Numbered from the stretch's first letter, positions 1-8,133 are shown. The stretch is DNA of 64,000 bases from Bacillus infantis (GCF_020171945.1 NZ_JAIVAP010000009.1:62001-126000), one strand, 5' to 3'. Numbers and translations: made by a program. Notes: generated by a model not told the origin, from the letters alone.

Positions 1-37
1 AATTTGGAAAGAACTTTTAGAAATTGAGGCCAACAAC

Positions 38-1219
38 ATGAATAAAGAAAACATGCGTTTTTGGATTTTAATCAGCATTGTGGCAATCTCAGGATTCAGC
101 CAGGGCATGCTGCTTCCCCTTATTGCAATTATATTTGAAAATGACGGGCTGTCTTCAAGCTTGAACGGCCTGAATGCGACCGGCCTTTATGTCGGCATCC
201 TGCTCGTCTCCCCTTTTATGGAGCAGCCTCTCCGGAAATATGGCTACAAGCCGGTCATCATTCTTGGCGGACTGCTTGTCATCGTATCATTAATCTTATT
301 TCCATTATGGAAGTCATTCTGGTTCTGGTTCGTGCTCAGGCTCCTGATCGGGATCGGCGACCATGCGCTGCATTTCGGAACACAGACATGGATTACCAGC
401 TTCTCGCCTGAACATAAGCGCGGCCGGAATATTTCCCTGTACGGACTGTTCTTCGGGGTCGGCTTTGCAGTCGGCCCGCTGATGGCGCCGCTCGTCAATG
501 TGCATGAAACCCTGCCGTTCATCCTGTCATCGGTCCTCTGCCTGCTGGCATGGGTATTCCTGTTCCTTTTAAAAAATGACTATCCGGAGCAGACAATCGA
601 GGTCAATTCGATGAAAAATACATTGAAGCGATTCTCCGCTGCCTTCAAGTATGCGTGGGTCGCCTTCCTGCCGCCGCTCGGCTATGGATTCCTGGAATCG
701 TCCCTGAACGGCAGCTTCCCGGTCTACGGCCTGCGCATCGGGCTTGAGGTGAAAAGCGTCTCGGTTCTCTTGACGGCCTTTGCAATCGGCGGCATTGTCT
801 TCCAGCTTCCGCTTGGGATCTTGAGCGATAAATTGGGGAGGCAGCGGATATTGACCATCATCCTTCTGTCGGGCTCCATCTTCTTTTTCCTGGCGAGCTT
901 CCTGGAAGGAGCTGTCTGGGCATTGACGGCTACGCTATTCCTTGCCGGCATGGCGGTCGGCTCCACTTTTTCACTCGGGATCAGCTATATGACCGACCTG
1001 ATGCCAAAGGATCTGCTGCCGACCGGCAATCTGCTCTGCGGCATTGCCTTCAGCCTCGGAAGCCTGGCTGGCCCTTATCTGGGCGGCATCTTCATTCAAT
1101 TTTTCAAGAATATCTCATTCTTCAATATTATCAGCATGATGCTGCTCGTGATTTTCCTGGCTGTCCTGACCAACCGCGGAGCGGGGCAGAGGGCCGAACA
1201 GCATTCGCTGAGCCAGTGA
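38..1219 (+). CDS. yfkF: MFS transporter, YfkF-like
   Basis: A 393-residue major facilitator superfamily protein with about twelve hydrophobic segments. The loop after TM2 and the segment reading LIGIGDHALHFG fit the MFS N-terminal half, and SDKLGRQR in the second half is a typical MFS inter-helix motif. The substrate cannot be read from sequence. The gene name rests on overall resemblance and on position: in B. subtilis yfkF lies next to yfkH-yfkI-yfkJ-yfkK, as it does here, with zosA and a DUF3231 gene inserted between. The start at 38 has only a weak ribosome-binding site, and the promoter lies outside the window. Confidence 0.75.
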   Translation: MNKENMRFWILISIVAISGFSQGMLLPLIAIIFENDGLSSSLNGLNATGLYVGILLVSPFMEQPLRKYGYKPVIILGGLLVIVSLILFPLWKSFWFWFVLRLLIGIGDHALHFGTQTWITSFSPEHKRGRNISLYGLFFGVGFAVGPLMAPLVNVHETLPFILSSVLCLLAWVFLFLLKNDYPEQTIEVNSMKNTLKRFSAAFKYAWVAFLPPLGYGFLESSLNGSFPVYGLRIGLEVKSVSVLLTAFAIGGIVFQLPLGILSDKLGRQRILTIILLSGSIFFFLASFLEGAVWALTATLFLAGMAVGSTFSLGISYMTDLMPKDLLPTGNLLCGIAFSLGSLAGPYLGGIFIQFFKNISFFNIISMMLLVIFLAVLTNRGAGQRAEQHSLSQ

Positions 1220-1348
1220 GGTTTGCCTTCCTGGCGGGCCGGGTAAAAAGAAATATAGCCCATTTTTATTTTTTCCCCCTAACCCCCTTTTTAAATAAAA
1301 ATGACTATGATATGATAACGATACTAATCTAGAAACCTATGCGAAAAT

Positions 1349-1388
1349 GCTGTCCCCAAAAGAGGTAAATTCCTCCGGCGGGGGCAGC
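1349..1388 (+). promoter_or_regulatory. Nested hairpin in the leader of zosA
   Basis: GCTGTCCCC at 1349-1357 pairs with GGGGGCAGC at 1380-1388 (one G-U pair). Inside it GAGG (1362-1365) pairs with CCTC (1372-1375). A short T-containing stretch (TTTCGTCGTTT) follows. It lies about 75 bp upstream of the zosA start and could be an intrinsic terminator, an attenuator or an mRNA-stability element. It also argues that an in-frame upstream ATG at 1347 is not the start. Confidence 0.45.
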
Positions 1389-1463
1389 TTTCGTCGTTTA
1401 ATAGGGGTATTGATGTTGATTATTCTTCTCAATGAGAAACCGATAACCCAGGAGGGAATTCCA

Positions 1464-3383
1464 ATGACGACAGAAGCCAAAGCACTAATAGAACTCAAGC
1501 AAGAACAGGAAAGCCTGCTTCAAAGAATACTTCCCCATGCCGAGCTGATCGCCGCCATCCTGAGCGGGATCCTCATCCTTGCCGGCTGGCTGCTTGCGCG
1601 GAATGATATGGGGGCCGCCTCCATCACCTCCTATCTGCTTGCCTTTGTGATCGGCGGCTTTGCCAAAGCCAAGGAAGGCATCGAGGAAACGATCGAAAAC
1701 AAAGAATTGAATGTGGAAATGCTGATGATCTTCGCGGCCATCGGCTCGGCCATCATCGGCTACTGGACAGAAGGCGCCATCCTCATTTTCATTTTCGCCG
1801 TCAGCGGCGCCCTGGAAACGTACACGATGAACAAAAGCAATAAAGAAATTTCGTCCTTGATGGAGCTGCAGCCTGAGGAAGCCCTGCTTTTAACAGACGG
1901 CGGAGAAGAGCGTGTGCACGTATCCGAACTGAGCATCGGCGACCATATCCTTGTAAAGCCGGGAGAGCGTGTCCCTTCAGACGGTATGATCCTGAAGGGC
2001 ACCACCACCCTGGATGAAGCCGCCATCACAGGAGAATCCATCCCTGTCAGCAAGGGCAATTCCGACGAGGTCTTCGCCGGAACAGTGAATCTGAACGGCT
2101 CCATTACAGTCGAGATCACAAAGCCTGCCAGCGACACCCTGTTCCAAAAGATCATCCAGCTTGTCCAGACCGCACAGAGCGAAAAGTCACCATCCCAGCT
2201 GTTTATCGAGAAATTTGAAGGCACTTATGTAAAAGTCGTCCTCGCTGCAGTAGCGGCGATGATGGTCCTGCCCCATTACCTGTTGGGCTGGAGCTGGACG
2301 GAAACCTTTTACCGTGCGATGATCCTGCTTGTTGTCGCCAGTCCGTGCGCCCTTGTCGCAAGCATCATGCCGGCCACATTATCGGCCATCTCAAACGGAG
2401 CCCGCCGCGGAATCCTCTTTAAAGGCGGTGTCCATCTGGAGAATCTCGGCCATCTGAAGGCCATTGCTTTTGATAAAACCGGCACCCTGACGAAGGGCCG
2501 GCCTGAGGTGACTGACTATCTGGCGTGCGAGGATATGGAAGAAGAAGAAATTCTTTTGGCGGCAGCATCGATTGAAAGCCACTCCAATCACCCGCTCGCA
2601 GGCGCCATCGTCAAATATGCGAAGACCGAGCTGAAGCATCCGCTTGTAAGCCCGGAAAGCATTGAAGATATCTCCGGTTTTGGCGTCAAGGCCATGCTCC
2701 AGGATGAAGAATGGAAGATCGGCAAAGCTGACTTTATCGGCCGTGAAGAAGCGGAAAGATTCGCTGACGGAGCAGCCTTGTCACTGGCCGGAGAAGGAAA
2801 GACGATTGTTTTTATTAAAAAAGGCTCCAAGATCGCCGGACTGCTGGCGCTGAAGGATGTTGTGCGCGAGGAAACGAAGGCAGCGATCAGCACCTTGAAC
2901 GCTCAGGGCATCTACACGGTGATGCTGACAGGCGACAGCGAAAAGACCGCCCAGGCGATTGCTGCTGAAAGCACGGTGGATGAATATATCGCGGAGTGCC
3001 TGCCGGCCAATAAAGTCGAGCATCTGAAGGACCTGAAGAAGCGCTATGAGAATGTCGCCATGGTCGGTGACGGCATCAATGACGCCCCAGCGCTCGCCGC
3101 AGCCAATGTCGGCATCGCCATGGGCGAAGGGACAGACGTAGCGCTGGAAACAGCCGATGTTGTCCTGATGAAAAATGAGCTTCCGAAGATTGCCGAAGCC
3201 ATCACTCTCTCACAGCGGATGAACACCATCATCAAGCAGAATGTCATTTTTTCCATCACCGTCATCATGCTTCTGATCGCTTCGAACTTCCTGCAGATCC
3301 TTGATTTGCCGTTCGGCGTCATCGGGCATGAAGGCAGTACGATCCTGGTTATCTTGAATAGCTTAAGGCTTTTGAAATCATAG
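1464..3383 (+). CDS. zosA: Heavy-metal P1B-type ATPase, ZosA-like zinc transporter
   Basis: A 639-residue P-type ATPase. The membrane metal-site motif is SPC (in VASPCALVAS), the phosphorylation site is DKTGTLT, and GDGIND marks the hinge. The protein starts directly with the transmembrane region and lacks an N-terminal CxxC metal-binding domain, as in B. subtilis ZosA, which has nearly the same length. ATG at 1464 is chosen because an AGGAGG-type site lies 6-10 bp upstream; an in-frame ATG at 1347 has no such site and lies beside a hairpin. In B. subtilis zosA is a PerR-regulated zinc importer; I see no clear PerR box here. CadA-like exporters are the alternative assignment. Confidence 0.8.
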   Translation: MTTEAKALIELKQEQESLLQRILPHAELIAAILSGILILAGWLLARNDMGAASITSYLLAFVIGGFAKAKEGIEETIENKELNVEMLMIFAAIGSAIIGYWTEGAILIFIFAVSGALETYTMNKSNKEISSLMELQPEEALLLTDGGEERVHVSELSIGDHILVKPGERVPSDGMILKGTTTLDEAAITGESIPVSKGNSDEVFAGTVNLNGSITVEITKPASDTLFQKIIQLVQTAQSEKSPSQLFIEKFEGTYVKVVLAAVAAMMVLPHYLLGWSWTETFYRAMILLVVASPCALVASIMPATLSAISNGARRGILFKGGVHLENLGHLKAIAFDKTGTLTKGRPEVTDYLACEDMEEEEILLAAASIESHSNHPLAGAIVKYAKTELKHPLVSPESIEDISGFGVKAMLQDEEWKIGKADFIGREEAERFADGAALSLAGEGKTIVFIKKGSKIAGLLALKDVVREETKAAISTLNAQGIYTVMLTGDSEKTAQAIAAESTVDEYIAECLPANKVEHLKDLKKRYENVAMVGDGINDAPALAAANVGIAMGEGTDVALETADVVLMKNELPKIAEAITLSQRMNTIIKQNVIFSITVIMLLIASNFLQILDLPFGVIGHEGSTILVILNSLRLLKS

Positions 3384-3385
3384 CG

Positions 3386-3418
3386 AAAAACGCTCGGGGA
3401 TGGTGCCCGGGCGTTTTT
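3386..3418. terminator. Bidirectional terminator between zosA and the DUF3231 gene
   Basis: A GC-rich stem (ACGCTCGGG with CCCGGGCGT) is flanked by A5 on the left and T5 on the right, so it can stop both convergent transcripts. Confidence 0.85.
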
Positions 3419-4411
3419 CTATTGCTCCAGCACTTTCCGGTCATCCGCGTCAGGCGGCTGCTCGATCCAGTTCTTCTCGATCATCAGCTTGCCGAAGCTT
3501 CCATACACCAGGAGATCATCGAAAATTGCTTTTTCGGCCAAAACCGCGATATCGGCCCTCATGCAGGCAACCGCAGCCGCGCCGTAATACGAAATCGCCG
3601 CTGCAAAGAAAAAGCCGGAATGAAACAGCATCAGCTTTTCCGAAAAAGGGGCAGTCGTTGAGTTCGTGATCTCCGACTCGAATGGCCTTGGCGAATGAAG
3701 CCCTTCTTTTAAAAGCAGAGAAGCAAAGCTTGAAATATGCTTGTTTTTATTATTGATGCACTTATCCAGGAACTTTTGCACCTCTGTATCCCGTGAAACC
3801 TGCTTGAACGCAATAAAGCTGCTTTTGGCGATATAGCTTTTCTGCAGATTGAAAAAAATATTGCCCGCCTCGATTGTATTGATTTTCCGCTTCTTTCCGA
3901 ACACATCGGTGACATATTTAAAGTCCGGGACAAAAACCGGTTTTTCGGGCGTTGCGTAAAGCGGCGGCTTTTCGAGCAGATTTTTTGCGGACAGGAGCTC
4001 GATTGCCCGGTTGTAGAGATCGTGCGTATCCTGATTGCACCCGCTGTAAAATGTGCGTACGTCCTTCCGGATGGACACACTTGATGCCAGGCCATAAGCC
4101 TGCATCCCGTGCATCGTCATTGTATGCATATATAAGAGACAGTAGGCGTCTGTGAACAATGGCGGTGCATCCATATTCACATCCTCCTTCGAAAAACCCT
4201 TTGGTAGCGGAAACTTTTCCTTTTTGAAAAGCTCTGTGAGCGAATCGATATGCTGAAATGACAGATCCAGCGCATATTGAAGGAATTCATGGATTTCCTT
4301 ATCCTTTACGTGCTTCATCATATATTTCGTAATGCAAACCGCCATCGTTTCGCGGATATAATGAGTCCATATATTTGATATTTCAGATGAAGACAGCCTT
4401 TCCTGCTGCAT
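3419..4411 (-). CDS. DUF3231 family protein
   Basis: A soluble protein of about 330 residues resembling the DUF3231 family, which consists of two tandem helical-bundle domains related in fold to ferritin-like or spore-coat proteins. Two repeats of similar character are visible: residues 1-165 and 170-330 each begin with a helix rich in aromatic residues and end in an amphipathic helix. ATG at 4411 is preferred over the GTG at 4420 because GGAGGTG sits 6 bp before the ATG. The function is not known; family members are common in spore formers. It is convergent with zosA and preceded by two repeat arrays. Confidence 0.7.
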   Translation of the reverse strand: MQQERLSSSEISNIWTHYIRETMAVCITKYMMKHVKDKEIHEFLQYALDLSFQHIDSLTELFKKEKFPLPKGFSKEDVNMDAPPLFTDAYCLLYMHTMTMHGMQAYGLASSVSIRKDVRTFYSGCNQDTHDLYNRAIELLSAKNLLEKPPLYATPEKPVFVPDFKYVTDVFGKKRKINTIEAGNIFFNLQKSYIAKSSFIAFKQVSRDTEVQKFLDKCINNKNKHISSFASLLLKEGLHSPRPFESEITNSTTAPFSEKLMLFHSGFFFAAAISYYGAAAVACMRADIAVLAEKAIFDDLLVYGSFGKLMIEKNWIEQPPDADDRKVLEQ

Positions 4412-4516
4412 GTAGAACACCTCCGGGACTTAGTTTTGGCTAATTTAAGGGAGATTAACCGGGGATTGGGGTCTGGCGGGGGGATTTTGTGCGGTGTGAG
4501 GGTGTGGATATTTGGG

Positions 4517-4630
4517 TTATTAGCAAGTTTTGGGTTTTATTAGCAACTTTTCCGGTTTATTAGCAACTTTTTCCTTTTATTAGCAACTTTTCATTTTTAT
4601 TAGCAACTTTCCCATTTTATTAGCAACTCC
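4517..4630 (+). repeat. Six-copy 20-bp-period array, TTAGCAA family (locus 1)
   Basis: The core TAGCAA starts at 4521, 4541, 4561, 4581, 4601 and 4621, exactly 20 bp apart. The surrounding consensus is TTATTAGCAACTTTT followed by about five variable bases. The first copy reads GCAAG instead of GCAAC. The period is not a multiple of three and no gene overlaps it. Other arrays of the family lie near 18.3 kb and 29.8 kb. Confidence 0.9.
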
Positions 4631-4680
4631 CGCTCGTCCGCCGCCTCGGGACCCTCCGGTTGTAAAATTATGTTAAATAT

Positions 4681-4775
4681 GTAGAATCCCCGCAAGCTTT
4701 TGCAGAATCACCCCATTTCCAAGCAAAATCACTGAATTCCATGTAGAATCCCCCCCTATCCCCAGCAGCATCACT
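4681..4775 (+). repeat. Five-copy 21-bp-period array, core G(T/C)AGAATC
   Basis: Copies beginning GTAGAATC, GCAGAATC, GCAAAATC, GTAGAATC and GCAGCATC start near 4681, 4702, 4723, 4743 and 4765. Each is followed by a C-rich stretch. It directly follows the TTAGCAA array, and no coding potential is evident. Together the two arrays fill most of the gap between 4420 and 4790. Confidence 0.7.
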
Positions 4776-4793
4776 AATCCCCCCGCCAAACCC

Positions 4794-4821
4794 CAAAAAA
4801 GAACGCCCCACAACAGGGCGC
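4794..4821 (-). terminator. Terminator of the 29-codon gene
   Basis: On the minus strand CGCCC and GGGCG enclose a short loop and are followed by TTCTTTTTT, directly after the stop codon of the small gene at 4830. Confidence 0.8.
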
Positions 4822-4829
4822 CCTCCACT

Positions 4830-4919
4830 CTAATGATATCCATTCGATTTATTCGCAGAACCCGATGTTTTCTGCTTCGGGCTGTCTTTGCCTTTTTGCT
4901 TTGTTTTGCCTTTTCCCAT
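4830..4919 (-). CDS. Very small basic hydrophilic protein (29 aa)
   Basis: The frame starts ATG at 4919 with the strong ribosome-binding site AGGAGGGG 6-8 bp upstream and ends at TAG. The product begins MGKGKTKQKGKDS and ends KSNGYH; it is rich in Lys, Gly, Ser and Asn with no hydrophobic segment. A terminator follows directly. Composition and size resemble minor small acid-soluble spore proteins, but I do not recognise a specific family. The combination of strong ribosome-binding site, open frame and terminator supports a real gene. Confidence 0.65.
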   Translation of the reverse strand: MGKGKTKQKGKDSPKQKTSGSANKSNGYH

Positions 4920-5011
4920 GGTCTTCCCCTCCTGGTGATGGTGGTGTGTTCCCCTTTTATAGTGTGGACTTCACACCCTCTTTCTAAGAAGGCAATATCA
5001 GGTGCGGCTCC

Positions 5012-5824
5012 CTAGCAATCCCCATTTTTCCGCTTGCTGACATAGGCGTTGACCTCGCCGCCGAGGATGATGATGACGCCGGTCAGGTAGAACCAGACCA
5101 TGAGGACGATGATGGCGCCGATGCTTCCGTAGGCAGCGGTGTAATTGGCAAAATTGCTGACATAATAGGAGAAGGCGAGTGATGCCAGGATCCACCCCGC
5201 TGTGGCAAAAATGGCGCCGGGCAGCGCGCTGATGCATTTCATTTTTATATTGGGGGCAATCCAGTACAGCACAAGAAAGACAATGAACAAAATGACGATA
5301 CTGACAAGCCAGCGCAGGGCGTTCCAGGCTGAGAGGAATTGTGATGACAGATCAAAGGCGGAAAACAGGAAAACGCCGATCTGCTTCCCGAACACCGGCA
5401 GCAGAAGGGCCACAACAAATACAAAGATCATGGCGAACGTCAGCAGGATCGCCATCCCGCGCGCCACGATCAGCGGACGGCTTTCTTTCACCTCATAAGC
5501 AAGATTGAAGGCTTTGACAATTGCATGGATCCCATTGGAAGCCGACCAGATGGTCCCGATGATCCCGACGGACAGGAGTGCCCCGCTCCGGTCTGCGATC
5601 TGGTTGAGGTTCGATTCGATCAGCGCCATCGTATCGCCGGGCGCATAATCCCTGATGAAGCCAAGGATATCCACCTGGCTGACGGGCAGATAGGTGATGA
5701 GGGTGACGAGGAAAATGAGGAGCGGAAATAGTGAAAGCAGGAAAAAGTAGGCCAGCTGGGCTGCGAGGCCAAATATATCGTCTTCGTGGATTTTTTTCCA
5801 TAAATACGGAATTCCTTTCCCCAT
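5012..5824 (-). CDS. yfkH: YihY/BrkB family membrane protein, YfkH
   Basis: An integral membrane protein of about 270 residues with six predicted hydrophobic segments. The N-terminal motif LAAQLAYFFLLSLFPLLIF is characteristic of the YihY (formerly 'ribonuclease BN') family; these are not RNases and their transport role is unresolved. ATG at 5824 is preferred over the ATG at 5843-5845 (seven codons upstream, overlapping the previous stop) because GGGGAGGGG lies just before it. It is the last gene of a yfkJ-yfkI-yfkH operon arranged as in B. subtilis. Confidence 0.85.
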   Translation of the reverse strand: MGKGIPYLWKKIHEDDIFGLAAQLAYFFLLSLFPLLIFLVTLITYLPVSQVDILGFIRDYAPGDTMALIESNLNQIADRSGALLSVGIIGTIWSASNGIHAIVKAFNLAYEVKESRPLIVARGMAILLTFAMIFVFVVALLLPVFGKQIGVFLFSAFDLSSQFLSAWNALRWLVSIVILFIVFLVLYWIAPNIKMKCISALPGAIFATAGWILASLAFSYYVSNFANYTAAYGSIGAIIVLMVWFYLTGVIIILGGEVNAYVSKRKNGDC

Positions 5825-5841
5825 TGCAGCCCCTCCCCTGC

Positions 5842-6228
5842 TCATTCTTCTTCTGTACTGATAGCTGATGTCTTCTTCAATGGCTCCTCATCGGCCAAAG
5901 GAGCTTTCTTTGCTTCTTTTGAAAAAGCGGAGCGTGTTTCCTGGACAATGTCCATCACCTGTGGAGTCACTTCCCTCAGCTCCTCAACCTTTTCCGTAAT
6001 AAAAGCCACATCCTCTGTCACCTGTTCAATGGTCGTCCGGATGGAGCTTGCCGTCTGTTTGACCGATTCGGCCGCTTTTGAAGGATTTTTTATGTAATAG
6101 GCAGCACTTCCCGCAGTTTTGCGGCTTGTCTCCAGTACGGCCCGGCGTGTTTCCTTATCAAATAGTGACAATGCGCCGCCTGCAATCGCACCAAGCAGCA
6201 TTCCCTGCAATAATTTGGTTTTCCCCAT
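5842..6228 (-). CDS. yfkI: YtxH-domain protein, YfkI-like
   Basis: About 128 residues. An N-terminal glycine-rich hydrophobic segment (LLQGMLLGAIAGGALSLF) is typical of YtxH/general-stress membrane-anchored proteins, followed by a long charged helical region likely to form a coiled coil. ATG at 6228 is preferred because AGAGGG lies 6 bp upstream; the in-frame ATG at 6246 has none. The symbol is by position between yfkJ and yfkH. Confidence 0.7.
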   Translation of the reverse strand: MGKTKLLQGMLLGAIAGGALSLFDKETRRAVLETSRKTAGSAAYYIKNPSKAAESVKQTASSIRTTIEQVTEDVAFITEKVEELREVTPQVMDIVQETRSAFSKEAKKAPLADEEPLKKTSAISTEEE

Positions 6229-6253
6229 GCTTATCCCTCTTTCCATTTTTACT

Positions 6254-6727
6254 TTATAAATGATGATTTATTCTCATTTCTTTCAGGAGCCTTGCGCAGC
6301 TTTCCTTCAGGAGGCTGTATACTTCCTCGAAGTTGCCGGTATAATACGGATCCGGCACATCCTTATCCTTGCGGTCGCTGTAGTCAAGAAGCCTGACAAC
6401 CTTTGCTGCGGGATTGCCTTTTTTAAGGCTCAGAATATCTGCCTGGTTTTGGCTGTCCATCGCCACGATCCACTGGAATTCATCCAGGTCGGCTGCTTTA
6501 ATCTGCCGTGCGGCCAATCCTGCTGCATCCACCTTGTATTTCTCAAGGATTTTCCTCGTCCCTTCATGGGGCGGCTTGCCGACATGCCAGTCACCTGTCC
6601 CGGCAGAATCAGCCTCGATGGCTCCTTCAAGCCCTTCCTTTTTGACCTGGTCCCTGAACATGGCTTCTGCCATCGGCGAGCGGCAAATATTGCCGAGGCA
6701 CACAAATAATACACGTATCAAAAGCAC
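6254..6727 (-). CDS. yfkJ: Low-molecular-weight protein-tyrosine phosphatase, YfkJ
   Basis: A 157-residue LMW phosphatase. The P-loop CLGNICRS near residues 10-17 is the CX5R(S/T) active site, and VPDPYY near residue 125 supplies the general-acid aspartate. Length matches the family. It removes phosphate from phosphotyrosine proteins in the cytoplasm. It heads the yfkJ-I-H operon, and its start is divergent from yfkK across a 160-bp intergenic region. B. subtilis YfkJ is linked to ethanol stress resistance; I infer a similar role. Confidence 0.9.
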   Translation of the reverse strand: MLLIRVLFVCLGNICRSPMAEAMFRDQVKKEGLEGAIEADSAGTGDWHVGKPPHEGTRKILEKYKVDAAGLAARQIKAADLDEFQWIVAMDSQNQADILSLKKGNPAAKVVRLLDYSDRKDKDVPDPYYTGNFEEVYSLLKESCARLLKEMRINHHL

Positions 6728-6889
6728 ATTCCCCCTTAGCTACATTTTCTTCTATTTCACTGCTTTCATGCAACTATAAGCAGGAAGGTCATTCTATAAT
6801 TTGATTGACATTCCGCTCTTATCATGGAAAGATGAAGAGTAAAGGACAGGCACTCCCTGTCGATATCGTGATGAGAGGATGACACCCCC

Positions 6890-7114
6890 ATGAACTTATC
6901 GGAAAAATCAACTGAAAATGTCGAATATATGATTGAACAGATCAAAGAAAAGCTGAAGGTCCTGAATCTCGGCGCCATTAAACCGTCCCATTTTGACGAG
7001 GAAATGTACACAGAGCTGAAGGAAATCTACGAACTTGTCATGAAAAAAGATTCATTCAGCCCAAATGAAATGCAGGCGCTTGTAGAAGAGCTCGGCAACT
7101 TGAGGAAAATGTAA
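6890..7114 (+). CDS. yfkK: DUF1128 (UPF0435) small protein, YfkK
   Basis: A 74-residue soluble protein with two predicted amphipathic helices; [15 protein letters not shown] and the C-terminal [17 protein letters not shown] are typical of the UPF0435 family. Function unknown. Its position divergent from yfkJ is the same as in B. subtilis. A terminator follows. Confidence 0.85.
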   Translation: MNLSEKSTENVEYMIEQIKEKLKVLNLGAIKPSHFDEEMYTELKEIYELVMKKDSFSPNEMQALVEELGNLRKM

Positions 7115-7118
7115 TTTT

Positions 7119-7150
7119 AAGCAGGCCTATTGGGTCTGCTTTTGTTTTAT
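7119..7150 (+). terminator. Terminator after yfkK
   Basis: An AAGCAG/CTGCTT stem with a G-C interior is followed by TTTTGTTTT. Confidence 0.75.
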
Positions 7151-7155
7151 AAAAA

Positions 7156-7169
7156 GTGGTGCCAGGCAC
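7156..7169. repeat. GGTGCCAGGCAC palindrome, single copy
   Basis: The palindromic head GGTGCCAGGCAC of the dispersed repeat family occurs here, just before the ribosome-binding site of the metallo-hydrolase gene. Full arrays of the family lie near 50.5 kb. Confidence 0.6.
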
Positions 7170-7187
7170 TACTAAAGGAGGAATCAC

Positions 7188-8009
7188 ATGCTCATCCATA
7201 AAGACCAAAACACAGCGATTTTTCAGAGCAGCCTGTTTAAGACCAACTCTGCCGTCATTCAAACGGAGGATCTGGTCCTTGTCATCGATCCATGCTGGCT
7301 TCCCCATGAGATTGAAGAAATCCGCTCCTATGCCTACCGCACAGCCGGGAGCCGCCCGATTTTTGTGCTCTACACCCATTCTGACTATGACCATATTATC
7401 GGCCACGGCAGCTTTCCTGATGCGACCATCATCGCAAGCAAAGCCCTGAATGAAAAGGACGGGCAGGAAAGGGAAAAAATCATCGAGCAGATTCTTGCAT
7501 GGGATGATTCATATTATATCGACCGGGACTATACACCTTCCTATCCCGCCGCTGACATCGTCATTTCACAGGACGGGCAGACACTGGCTGTCGGCGGGAC
7601 CGAGCTTAAGTTTTTCCAGACGCCCGGCCACACTGACTGCGGGATTGCCTGCATCATCCCGTCCCTGGACCTGCTGATTGCCGGAGATTATTTATGTGAT
7701 ACAGAATTCCCTTATGTTTATTTTTCAAGCACAGATTATCTGCTCACTTTGGAAAAATTCGCGGACAGCCTCGCAGACCACAGCTTCAGTCTCATGATGA
7801 CCGGGCACGGACTGCCGGCTTACAGCAATGAGGAGATTTCATCCCGCATCCAGTCCTCTGCCGGCTATCTTGCCAAACTGAAGGAATACGTGGCGGAAGG
7901 GAAAGCAGCAGAAAGCTATGTTCTGTTTGAAGACTACAAGTATCCCCGCATCATGAAGGACTTCCATGATGGCAATATCGAATTGATGAAGAAGGAATTT
8001 GGCAACTGA
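7188..8009 (+). CDS. MBL-fold metallo-hydrolase
   Basis: A 273-residue metallo-beta-lactamase-fold protein. The signature loop reads THSDYDHIIG instead of the canonical THxHxDH, so the second metal-ligand histidine is replaced by Asp. Later ligands appear intact: TPGHTDCG near residue 145 and IAGDYLCD near residue 160. The start follows AAAGGAGG. Substrate unknown; glyoxalase II-like or lactonase-like hydrolysis are generic possibilities. Confidence 0.75.
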   Translation: MLIHKDQNTAIFQSSLFKTNSAVIQTEDLVLVIDPCWLPHEIEEIRSYAYRTAGSRPIFVLYTHSDYDHIIGHGSFPDATIIASKALNEKDGQEREKIIEQILAWDDSYYIDRDYTPSYPAADIVISQDGQTLAVGGTELKFFQTPGHTDCGIACIIPSLDLLIAGDYLCDTEFPYVYFSSTDYLLTLEKFADSLADHSFSLMMTGHGLPAYSNEEISSRIQSSAGYLAKLKEYVAEGKAAESYVLFEDYKYPRIMKDFHDGNIELMKKEFGN

Positions 8010-8010
8010 C

Positions 8011-8033
8011 GCCCGGCACCTGCCGGGCTTTTT
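8011..8033 (+). terminator. Terminator after the MBL-fold gene
   Basis: The stem GCCCGG-CACCTG-CCGGGC is followed by TTTTTCT immediately downstream of the stop codon. Confidence 0.85.
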
Positions 8034-8034
8034 C

Positions 8035-8133
8035 TGTGGATAAACAATTTTTCGGCAAATCCCCTGTGGATAAGCGTGATTTTTCAGAAAGATATACACT
8101 TTTGTGGATAGTTTGACTGTTTTATGGGGATAA
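8035..8133 (+). promoter_or_regulatory. DnaA-box cluster
   Basis: Four nonamers in the same orientation: TGTGGATAA at 8035-8043 and 8065-8073 (both exact complements of the consensus TTATCCACA), TGTGGATAG at 8103-8111 and TGGGGATAA at 8125-8133 (one mismatch each). They sit in an intergenic gap between convergent genes, where they are not needed for a promoter. I read this as a DnaA-binding cluster. Confidence 0.75.

Noticed and set aside
4517-4775. CRISPR array
   Set aside because: Units are only 20-21 bp including the variable part, with no 28-36-bp repeat, no spacers of usual length and no cas genes.
4833-5015. Plus-strand 60-codon frame with a hydrophobic product
   Set aside because: It overlaps the well-supported 29-codon minus-strand gene and has no ribosome-binding site.
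8035-8133. Chromosomal replication origin
   Set aside because: Only four DnaA boxes, no adjacent dnaA/dnaN and no obvious AT-rich unwinding region with trios; a non-origin cluster is more likely.
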